Shown here in pieces: positions 57,831 to 64,000 of a stretch of DNA of 64,000 nucleotides. The stretch is taken from contig NZ_QHKZ01000004.1 of the NCBI RefSeq assembly GCF_003194585.1, forward strand, positions 434,001-498,000, written 5' to 3'. The position numbers and the translations under genes were made by a program. The stretch comes from Nocardioides daejeonensis (GTDB taxonomy: Bacteria; Actinomycetota; Actinomycetes; Propionibacteriales; Nocardioidaceae). Within the stretch, counting starts at the first letter, position 1, and every line of letters begins with the position of its first letter. A model generated the notes under the pieces. It had not been told where the DNA came from. It ran no database searches and was given only the letters and a program-made list of their open reading frames with translations.

Positions 57831-58973
57831 ATGCATCAGATCGACGGTTCCGGCCGATTCACTTCACTGGTCGGCGTGGCTCTGCTGGCCTTCACCGTGC
57901 ACGTCGCCGGCCTCACCCCGTCGACTACGCAGCCCGAGGCCGCGCCGATCACCACCACCTGGGTCGACGCTCCGGCTCCCTTGCGCGCACGTGCGGCCAA
58001 GCAGGTCAGTGTGCAGACACCGCCGAGGGTCCTGGTGGGGACAAGGTTCCGGGTTCGGGTGCAGCTACCGACCGCCGTTCGCCGGCCCGTCCAACTCCAG
58101 GAGCGCCGCGCAGGTGGCTGGAAAGTGGTCGCTACCGCTCGCACCTCGAAGAAGGGCCGCGCCACGCTGAGCGGAAACGCGGGGGTCAAGCCGGGTCATC
58201 GCACCTTCCGGGTGCGTGCGCCGAAGGCGCGCCCGTGGCCCGCTCTGACGTCGGTCAAGCAGGTCGTCGAGGTGCAGGAGCCGATGCTCGGGGAGCCGCC
58301 GGTCGACGAGCCGACGTCGCCCGGACCCACGCCGGACCCGGACCCGACCGAGGATCTCTTCGATGCCGTCGAGCCCCTGGCTGCCGGTGCCGGCCTGCTC
58401 GGCAGCCTGACGGACTGGCGCTGGCTGCACGACGGGGTGACGGGACGCTGGGATCCGTGCCTGGTGATCCGTTGGCGCTACAACCCGACCGGCGGCTACG
58501 CCGGCTCGCTGGCGGACGTGTCGCGCGCGTTCGCACGCGTCGCGGGAGCGACCGGACTCCGCTTCAAGTACGTCGGTACGACGGAGCTCGTCCCCGCCTC
58601 CGGCGTCCGCGCACCCGACGCCGACGTGGTGGTGGGCTGGGCCGGCACCGAGGTCGCGGCGTTCCAGCGTGGTGCGGTCGGGCTCGGCGGCAACACGATG
58701 TACCCGATCTCGGGGCGGGACGTGGCCTACGAGGTCGCCCACGGCTTCATCCTCTTCAACCGCACGGCGCGGCTTCCGCTCGGCTTCGCCGCGAGTGGCA
58801 ACCCGACCTGGGGCCAGGCGATGACGCACGAGGTGCTGCACGTGGTCGGGTTGGGGCACGCCCAGGGGGCGGAGCAGCTGATGGCCCCGACGGTCTCGTG
58901 GCGCAACCACCTGATGGGCGCGGGCGATCTCGCCGGCGCGATCCGGCTCGGCGCCGTACGAGGCTGTCTCTAG
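57831..58973 (+). CDS. secreted zinc metallopeptidase (matrixin-like)
   Basis: 380 residues. An N-terminal signal peptide (LVGVALLAFTVHVAGL) is followed by an Ig-like domain (about 55-140), a Pro/Asp-rich linker, and the catalytic domain (about 195-380). The metal motif is HEVLHVVGLGH, His333, Glu334, His337 and His343, fitting HExxHxxGxxH; a Met-turn candidate is LMAPTVSW. The substrate is likely an extracellular protein. GTGGGAGGCGA precedes the ATG. Preceded by 214 bp with one hairpin and no gene. Confidence 0.85.
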   Translation: MHQIDGSGRFTSLVGVALLAFTVHVAGLTPSTTQPEAAPITTTWVDAPAPLRARAAKQVSVQTPPRVLVGTRFRVRVQLPTAVRRPVQLQERRAGGWKVVATARTSKKGRATLSGNAGVKPGHRTFRVRAPKARPWPALTSVKQVVEVQEPMLGEPPVDEPTSPGPTPDPDPTEDLFDAVEPLAAGAGLLGSLTDWRWLHDGVTGRWDPCLVIRWRYNPTGGYAGSLADVSRAFARVAGATGLRFKYVGTTELVPASGVRAPDADVVVGWAGTEVAAFQRGAVGLGGNTMYPISGRDVAYEVAHGFILFNRTARLPLGFAASGNPTWGQAMTHEVLHVVGLGHAQGAEQLMAPTVSWRNHLMGAGDLAGAIRLGAVRGCL

Positions 58974-59008
58974 GAGGGTCCCGCTACGGAGCTCGCCCGC
59001 GGCGAGCG

Positions 59009-59668
59009 TCACGACATCGGCGACTGCTGCTGGTCGCGTGACCATTCCAGCTGCGGAGCGGCGGAGGCGAGCAGCCCGTTGCGCCAGCAGGCATGCACGG
59101 TGAATGCGGCGACCGCCACGCCCATCACGCCGAGGCCGAGGTCGCCGAGCGTGTCGACGTAGGCCATCCGCTTCTCGGTGTGGCTGGAGATGAAGGCGAA
59201 GTACTCGCCGATCTCCCAGAAGATGGCGGCGGTCGCGCCGAACGCCAGCGCGCGCTCCAAGGTGGCGGCGAGGGTGGCACTCCGGTGCAGGGTGAGCAGG
59301 ACCCAGGCGGCCGCGAGCAGGCCGGTGTTGACGAAGTGCATCCAGTCGTCGAACCAGACGATCTGGTCGTAGAGGTCGAGCCGGTTGCCGAGGATGTCGG
59401 TGAAGCAGGTCAGTGTGATGAGGAAGTCGGCCAGCCAGGGGAACGACGCCCGCTCGCGCCAGAAGCACCACCAGATGGCGGGCACGGCGAAGGAGAGCAT
59501 CGGGTAGGCGATGGCGCGTACGCCGGCCGCCTTGTCTTCCATATGGCCCAGCTCCGGCGCCAGCAGCGCGGTCGCCAGCATCAGCACCAATCCCGCCTTG
59601 GCGGTCAGATTGAGCGCCCGGAGGAGGTGCGGGGTGGGGTACCGGGTCGCGGCGAACGTCTGGGTCAT
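59009..59668 (-). CDS. multi-pass membrane protein (DUF2238/YjdF-like)
   Basis: 219 residues, six hydrophobic helices. TDILGNRLDLYDQIVWFDDWMHFVNTGLL and FWEIGEYFAF resemble the acidic/aromatic motifs of DUF2238/YjdF membrane proteins, whose role is unknown. A TAGGAT box 7 nt upstream marks a leaderless start at 59668. Convergent with the metallopeptidase gene. Confidence 0.7.
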   Translation of the reverse strand: MTQTFAATRYPTPHLLRALNLTAKAGLVLMLATALLAPELGHMEDKAAGVRAIAYPMLSFAVPAIWWCFWRERASFPWLADFLITLTCFTDILGNRLDLYDQIVWFDDWMHFVNTGLLAAAWVLLTLHRSATLAATLERALAFGATAAIFWEIGEYFAFISSHTEKRMAYVDTLGDLGLGVMGVAVAAFTVHACWRNGLLASAAPQLEWSRDQQQSPMS

Positions 59669-59675
59669 CGCGAAG

Positions 59676-59681
59676 ATCCTA
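59676..59681 (-). promoter_or_regulatory. -10 box (TAGGAT) of the DUF2238-like gene
   Basis: It lies 7 nt from the ATG at 59668. Confidence 0.4.
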
Positions 59682-59720
59682 ATGACACCACTCACGTGAA
59701 CAGGGCATAACCCCTGGAAC

Positions 59721-59754
59721 GTCCCCGGTCGCCATGTGGGCGACGACCGGGGAC
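59721..59754. other. hairpin, 11-bp perfect stem, in a 390-bp gene-free interval
   Basis: GTCCCCGGTCG with its complement, 12-nt loop. The interval 59669-60058 has no supported gene; it also holds the hairpin at 59975 and a possible TATTGT box at 59962. Confidence 0.4.
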
Positions 59755-59974
59755 AGGACGCCCTCCGCAGGGGCGAGGCTGACGTCCGGACGATGATTCT
59801 ACGGTCGTTGTACGTCGCTGCTGGGCGGGGTCCCGCCGGACTGCCCGGAACGGTGCCGCGGGGGCGGGGCCGGGCCATGCGCGACCGGGCCGAACGTCCC
59901 GATGGTCTGGACCACTTGGGGGAGATTGGCGTGGTTTCGTGCTTCGTCAGGTCGCGGCGGCTATTGTTTGCAGT

Positions 59975-60006
59975 GCCCCGCAGGTGACCCGAGACGCCTG
60001 CGGGGC
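59975..60006 (-). terminator. hairpin, 10-bp stem, after the small acidic gene
   Basis: GCCCCGCAGG with its complement around a 12-nt loop, 52 nt past the stop at 60059. On the plus strand it is followed by TTCTACATT, so it could instead end a short plus-strand RNA starting near 59973. Confidence 0.5.
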
Positions 60007-60058
60007 TTCTACATTCCCGTCCGTGATCCGGTCGGGCCAGGAGCAGTGAGGCGGGAGG

Positions 60059-60349
60059 TCAGTCCTCCTCGACCTCGGCCTCCTCAAGGAACTCGATCGC
60101 GACGCGCAGCAGCTGCACGGCCATCTCCGGGTCCATGCCGGCGAGCATGATCTTGAGCCCCAGATCGGCCTCGGAGTCGAGGTCCCAGTCGTCGGCGTCG
60201 GGCGAGGTGTCCGGCAGCTCGGAGAGCTCAAGGTGGATGCCGGGGCGGGCCGCGGACAGCTCCGCCGTGTGGGTGAGGGACTCGTCGGCGACGGCCTGCG
60301 CGGCCACGCTCAGGGTGAGGTCCTCGGTCTCCTCGTGGTCGTGCGTCAT
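60059..60349 (-). CDS. small acidic hypothetical protein
   Basis: 96 residues with a strong excess of Asp and Glu. A helix near the C-terminus (GLKIMLAGMDPEMAVQLLRVAIEFLEEAEVEE) could be amphipathic and mediate binding. CCAGGAGCAG precedes the ATG. No family recognised. It follows the LysR gene by 39 bp on the same strand and may be co-transcribed with it. Confidence 0.65.
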   Translation of the reverse strand: MTHDHEETEDLTLSVAAQAVADESLTHTAELSAARPGIHLELSELPDTSPDADDWDLDSEADLGLKIMLAGMDPEMAVQLLRVAIEFLEEAEVEED

Positions 60350-60388
60350 ATCTGCTCCTGGTGTGGTGGTGAGATGCCGGGAACGACC

Positions 60389-61318
60389 CTACGGGACCGC
60401 CCCGAGGGGCTCGGCGATCGACTGGATGCGCCGGGTGGCGAGCTCGATCATCAGGCGTGCGGCTGGTGAGAGGACGGCGTCGGTGCGGTGTGCGATGGCG
60501 AGTGTGTCCCACTGCTTGGGGCGCAGTGACGTGTAGCCGGCGTCGGGAGCCAGGCGCGGCAGGAGCTGCCGCGCGGCGCCCTTGTGGATGATCGAGTCGG
60601 CGAGACCTCGCCCGACCAGCTCGACGGCGGTCTCCACGTCCTCCACCTCGATCCGGGTGGTGGTGCTGATGCCGATCTCGTGCAGCCAGCGGCGCAGGAT
60701 CCGGCGCGTCGAGTCCTCGGCGCGGAAGCTCGCCTCGGCCATCACCAGCGGCGCGCTGGCGAGCGCCTTGGCGGTGACCGGTCGGGCCAGGCGCTCAGGG
60801 TCTGCGCTGATGTAGACGAGTTCGTCCCGGGCGACGGGGATCACGGTCAGCCCCTCGGCGGTCACCTGCGGGATCGCGATCATCGCCGCCTCGAGATGGC
60901 CGCGTCGCAGCTGTTCCTGGACCTCCGTCGAGTTCTGGCCGACCAGCTCCACGCGTACGCCCGGATGCCGCTCCAGCACGTCGGCCACCAGGGAGGCGCC
61001 TGCGTAGAGCCGGACGGTGCCGAAGGCGCCGAACCGGATCGTGCCCGTCTCCAGGGTCGCCACGCTGCGCACCGCGCGCTCGGCGGCGTCCGCCGCGGCC
61101 AGAGTCTGCTCCGCATGAGGGCGCAGTGTCTCCGCGGCGGTGGTGGGTACGACGCCCCGGCCGACGCGGGTGAAGAGCGTGACGCCGAGGCTCCGTTCCA
61201 GGCTCCGGATCTGCTCGGAGACGCTCGGCTGGGCGTAGCCGAGCTGCTCCGCCGCGGCAGTCAGGGAGCCGTGCTCGACCGTGGTCAGGAAGCAGCGGAG
61301 CTGATGCAGAGAAAGCAT
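60389..61318 (-). CDS. LysR-family transcriptional regulator
   Basis: 309 residues. The N-terminal HTH is HQLRCFLTTVEHGSLTAAAEQLGYAQPSVSEQIRSLERSLGVTLFTR. A LysR substrate-binding domain follows (GTIRFGAFGTVRLYAGASLVADVLERHPGVRVELV; residues about 90-295). It is divergent from the zinc-ribbon gene, the usual layout for autoregulation, but the target is not clear. The intergenic region contains TAGGGG 6 nt before the ATG. Confidence 0.92.
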   Translation of the reverse strand: MLSLHQLRCFLTTVEHGSLTAAAEQLGYAQPSVSEQIRSLERSLGVTLFTRVGRGVVPTTAAETLRPHAEQTLAAADAAERAVRSVATLETGTIRFGAFGTVRLYAGASLVADVLERHPGVRVELVGQNSTEVQEQLRRGHLEAAMIAIPQVTAEGLTVIPVARDELVYISADPERLARPVTAKALASAPLVMAEASFRAEDSTRRILRRWLHEIGISTTTRIEVEDVETAVELVGRGLADSIIHKGAARQLLPRLAPDAGYTSLRPKQWDTLAIAHRTDAVLSPAARLMIELATRRIQSIAEPLGAVP

Positions 61319-61423
61319 AGGTTTCCCCTAGGGATCGCCAAGGAAAGAAAGCCTACCCCTATCGGTTGCAGTGACGGAGAATTGTCCGTGCCACCGTTCC
61401 GTCCCGATCCAGCGAGGCCCGCC

Positions 61424-61597
61424 ATGTTCGTCCACCACTGCAGCTCCTGCGACAAGTCCCAGCTGATCTTCCCCAGCCAGGTCCGCGGCGTTGCCGACAA
61501 CGGTGGCCTGGCCTTCACCTGCTGGTGCGGCGCTGAGCAGGTCTGGTCCATGGGCCGTGAGATCGAGGTCGTCACCGAGGCGCGAAGCGCCGCCTGA
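61424..61597 (+). CDS. small zinc-ribbon-like protein
   Basis: 57 residues. CSSC near the N-terminus and CWC later give a CxxC...CxC set fit for one zinc. The rest (KSQLIFPSQVRGV; VWSMGREIEVV) is a short beta sheet. Similar tiny zinc-ribbon proteins are common in actinobacteria and uncharacterised. The start is the ATG at 61424; AGCGAGG lies upstream. Confidence 0.6.
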   Translation: MFVHHCSSCDKSQLIFPSQVRGVADNGGLAFTCWCGAEQVWSMGREIEVVTEARSAA

Positions 61598-61835
61598 GCC
61601 GCAGGCCACACCGCCTGCTCGAGTCACCCGACGCCGAGCCGCCGCTCGGCACGCACCTGCGCTCCGCCGTACCGGCCGGGGCGCAGTCTGCATCTGCGCC
61701 GAGACGCCAGCTTCAGCCTGTTGAGCGGCCCAAGAGAATCGCCTGGTCGTTGGGGCACTCGACAACTCATTGGTGACATCTCGACGGGGCCGACGCCGGT
61801 ATCGACCCGAGGTGGTCGTGCCGGGCGCGGTCATC

Positions 61836-61841
61836 TAGGCT
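61836..61841 (+). promoter_or_regulatory. -10 box (TAGGCT) of the thiamine transport operon
   Basis: It lies about 10 nt before the start of the TPP riboswitch fold, giving a transcript that begins at the aptamer. Confidence 0.5.
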
Positions 61842-61850
61842 CGATGACAC

Positions 61851-61945
61851 AAGACAGGGGAGCCCACCCATGCGGGTGAGCTGAGAGTGCGGAGCAGCCG
61901 CAGACCCTCAGGACCTGATCCGGTTAGCACCGGCGATAGGGAGTC
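61851..61945 (+). promoter_or_regulatory. TPP riboswitch (THI element)
   Basis: The THI-box landmarks occur in order: GGGGAGCCC, GGTGAGCTGAGAG, a variable hairpin, then ACCTGATCCGGTTAGCACC and GGCGATAGGGAG. TPP binding should repress the downstream genes. The aptamer ends about 7 nt before the thiB start, so control is probably by blocking translation. Confidence 0.93.
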
Positions 61946-61951
61946 AGTTCA

Positions 61952-63061
61952 ATGAGTCATTCCATGCGTCGGCGTACGCGACGAGCCGGCCTGCTCGGCC
62001 TGGCGTTGGCGACGGCCCTCAGTGGCTGCTCGCTGATGGGCGGCACCGAGAAGCATGAGGCCTCCGGCGGCACCGACCCGTCGGCTGGGCCCGACGAGCT
62101 CCGGGGCACCACGGTGGTGCTGGCCACCCACGAGTCGTTCTCCCTGCCCAAGAAGCTCGTGAAGGCGTTCCAGGAGGAGACCGGCATCACCCTGACCGTG
62201 CGGCCGTCGGGGGACGCCGGCGAGCTCACCACCAAGCTGGCGCTGAACGCCGACAACCCCTTCGCCGACCTCGCCTTCGGGGTCGACAACACCTTTGCCA
62301 CCCGCGCGGTGGAGGCAGGCGTCTTCGCCGACACCGAGGTCGACCTTCCTGCCAGCGCGGAGAAGCTGCGCCTCGAGGGGAAGGCGGCGAGTCAGCTGGT
62401 GCCGGTCGACCAGGCCTCGGTCTGCGTCAACGTCGACACCGCCTGGTTCGCCGACCACGACCAGTCACCGCCGCAGAGCTTCGACGACCTGGCGGATCCC
62501 GCTTGGCGCGACCTCACGGCTATCCCGGCAGCCACGACCAGCTCGCCGGGGCTCGCCTTCCTGCTCGCCACCATCGCCGAGTTCGGCGAGGACGGATGGC
62601 AGGGCTACTGGGAGCGCCTGCTCGACAACGGCGCCAAGCTGAGCAGCGGTTGGAGCGACGCCTACTACAGCGACTTCACCGGTGGCGGCGAGGGCGACCG
62701 CCCGATCGTCGTCTCCTACGACACCTCGCCCGCCTTCACCATCGATGAGGAGAGCGGCACGTCGACCACGGAGGCGCTGCTCGACACCTGCTTCCGTCAG
62801 GTCGAGTACGCCGGAGTGCTGGCGGGCGCGAAGAACCCAGCGGGTGCCGCGCGGGTTCTGGAGTTCCTGCTGAGCCCCGAGGTGCAGGCGGCGCTGCCGG
62901 AGCAGATGTATGTCTTCCCGGTCGACGACACAGTGAAGTTGCCCGCTGATTGGGCGGCGTACGCCAAGCAGCCGAGCGAGCCGCTGCAGGTGAGCTCGGC
63001 GGAGATCGACGAGAACCGACAGAAGTGGCTGACCGAATGGACCGACCTCACCTCCCGGTGA
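61952..63061 (+). CDS. thiB: thiamine ABC transporter substrate-binding lipoprotein
   Basis: 369 residues. Signal peptide with lipobox ALSGCSL. The periplasmic-binding-protein fold follows: TTVVLATHESFSLPKKLVKAFQEETGITLTV and LTTKLALNADNPFADLAFGVDN are typical of ThiB, which binds thiamine or its phosphates. The Trp/Tyr-rich stretch SGWSDAYYSDFTGGGEGDRPIVVSY lines the ligand site. The riboswitch upstream confirms the role. The stop overlaps thiP (GTGA). Confidence 0.93.
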   Translation: MSHSMRRRTRRAGLLGLALATALSGCSLMGGTEKHEASGGTDPSAGPDELRGTTVVLATHESFSLPKKLVKAFQEETGITLTVRPSGDAGELTTKLALNADNPFADLAFGVDNTFATRAVEAGVFADTEVDLPASAEKLRLEGKAASQLVPVDQASVCVNVDTAWFADHDQSPPQSFDDLADPAWRDLTAIPAATTSSPGLAFLLATIAEFGEDGWQGYWERLLDNGAKLSSGWSDAYYSDFTGGGEGDRPIVVSYDTSPAFTIDEESGTSTTEALLDTCFRQVEYAGVLAGAKNPAGAARVLEFLLSPEVQAALPEQMYVFPVDDTVKLPADWAAYAKQPSEPLQVSSAEIDENRQKWLTEWTDLTSR

Positions 63062-64000
63062 CCGGATCCCTACGGCGACTGGCCGGTCTGCTCGGGCTGG
63101 CCGGCCTCCCCGTCGTCGTCCTCGGCGTCTTCTTCGTGCTCCCGGTGAGCGCGATGATCAGCCTCGGAATCTGGCCGCATGGCCGGTTCGACCTCGAGCC
63201 CGCCTGGGCCGCGCTGCAACGGGAGCGGACCCTGCGGGTGCTCTGGTTCACGGTCTGGGCGGCAGGTGCGGCGACGGTGCTCGCGGTCGCTGTCGGCGTA
63301 CCGACGGCCCATGCCCTGCACCGGCTGCGGCTTCCCGGAGCCCGGGTGATCCGCGCGGTCCTGATGGCGCCGTTCGTGCTGCCGACAGTGGTGGTGGGCG
63401 TTGCCTTCGACCAGCTGCTGGGAGCGGACGGTCCGCTCGCCTTCCTCGGCTGGGAGGGCACTCCCTGGGCGATCATCGCGGCGATGGTCTTCTTCAACCT
63501 GGCCGTCGTGGTGCGCACCGTCGGCACCGCCTGGGAGTCGCTGGACCCGCGCCCGGCCCAGGCTGCGGCCGCGCTGGGGGCCACCCCGTGGCAGGTCTTC
63601 CGGATCGCGACCTGGCCGGCGCTGCGAGGCTCGGTCGTCTCGGCGGCCACCGTCGTGTTCCTCTTCTGCGCGACCGCCTTCGGCGTCGTCCTGGTGCTCG
63701 GCGGGATGCGGCACGCGACCGTCGAGACCGAGATCTACCTCCTGACCACGGTGCTCTTCGACCTGCCGGCAGCCGCGGCGCTGTGCCTGCTTCAGTTCCT
63801 CGTGGTCGTGCTCCTGCTGGCGGTGGCGCAACGAGCCCGGCGCGGTCAGGTGACCGGGCAGCGGGTGCTCGCGCGGCCGCGGAGCGTGCGCTCGGGCGAC
63901 CTGCCGGCCATCGCGGTCGCCCTCGCCGGGCTGGCCCTGGTGCTGGTGCCCGTCGGCTCGCTGGCGCTGCGGTCGTTCCGGGTCGGCGACGACTGGAGCC
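63058..64000 (+). CDS. thiP: thiamine ABC transporter permease (partial)
   Basis: 314 codons to the right edge, frame open. The first permease half has five to six membrane helices and the EAA-type loop AWESLDPRPAQAAAALGATPWQVFRIATWP that contacts the ATPase. A further hydrophobic helix (LPAIAVALAGLALVLVPVGSLAL) near the edge begins the second half, as expected for the duplicated ThiP. The GTG at 63058 overlaps the thiB stop. Confidence 0.9.
   Translation, partial: MTGSLRRLAGLLGLAGLPVVVLGVFFVLPVSAMISLGIWPHGRFDLEPAWAALQRERTLRVLWFTVWAAGAATVLAVAVGVPTAHALHRLRLPGARVIRAVLMAPFVLPTVVVGVAFDQLLGADGPLAFLGWEGTPWAIIAAMVFFNLAVVVRTVGTAWESLDPRPAQAAAALGATPWQVFRIATWPALRGSVVSAATVVFLFCATAFGVVLVLGGMRHATVETEIYLLTTVLFDLPAAAALCLLQFLVVVLLLAVAQRARRGQVTGQRVLARPRSVRSGDLPAIAVALAGLALVLVPVGSLALRSFRVGDDWS

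Noticed and set aside
59721..59754. Riboswitch upstream of the DUF2238-like gene
   Set aside because: That gene has its -10 box at 59676-59681, so the hairpin is outside its transcript.

Overview
The window is high-GC (roughly 70%) bacterial DNA with tightly packed genes, ATGA/GTGA stop-start overlaps, many GTG starts, and start codons preceded by a TANNNT box at 6-7 nt with no Shine-Dalgarno. Gene content is actinobacterial: a BldG-type STAS protein, a DUF4244/Tad pilus cluster, a Ssd-like protein, a DUF2510 protein and a LytTR two-component acetate-type transporter cluster. The order Fic-like protein, HAD phosphatase, ssd-tad cluster, DUF1998 helicase, topA, holB resembles the Mycobacterium tuberculosis Rv3644c-Rv3662c neighbourhood. 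The family set suggests Nocardioides or another Nocardioidaceae; the genus is an inference.

Layout. 1-8.6 kb: partial Lrp regulator, M28-like peptidase with alpha/beta hydrolase, YdcF-like and TlpA-like proteins, CueP, and a sigma factor fused to a zinc finger, a membrane segment and an outer domain. 8.6-13.8 kb: sodium/solute symporter, small membrane partner, LytTR regulator and LytS-type kinase, with two kinds of tandem repeat between the genes, then an EamA transporter. 13.9-20.8 kb: methyltransferase-like protein, Fic-like protein, HAD phosphatase, secreted beta-propeller, MFS transporter plus GH1 glucosidase. 20.9-26.3 kb: Tad pilus export cluster. 26.3-41.3 kb: ComB-like phosphatase, DUF1998 helicase, BldG, ArsR-MFS pair, methyltransferase, DUF2510 protein, topA, tmk, holB, a secreted peptidase. 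41.4-47.4 kb: PAP2 protein, then a four-gene operon (DUF2249, hemerythrin, NnrS-like membrane protein, membrane-fused multicopper oxidase) divergent from a Cys-containing HTH regulator; I read it as a nitrite/NO-handling module. 47.4-54 kb: Ser/Thr kinase, lipoprotein, LuxR-type protein with two HTH domains, MFS transporter abutting a truncated thioester-domain surface protein, tRNA-Thr. 54-61.6 kb: small enzymes, an IS481-family element next to a MITE-like element, a secreted zinc metallopeptidase, LysR regulator. 61.8-64 kb: TPP riboswitch, thiB, partial thiP.

Not explained by ordinary annotation: (i) a dispersed intergenic element built on a CCCCGCCCGGGCGGGG palindrome whose flanking arms co-vary between copies (four places); (ii) a 51-52 bp tandem repeat family at two loci about 21 kb apart; (iii) three tandem 80-bp units between the kinase and regulator genes, each a 27-codon mini-ORF joined to its neighbours by ATGA overlaps; (iv) a 30-nt perfect palindrome whose core matches the DasR/NagR operator; (v) the membrane-fused copper oxidase operon. 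All calls come from reading the sequence only; no database search was run.
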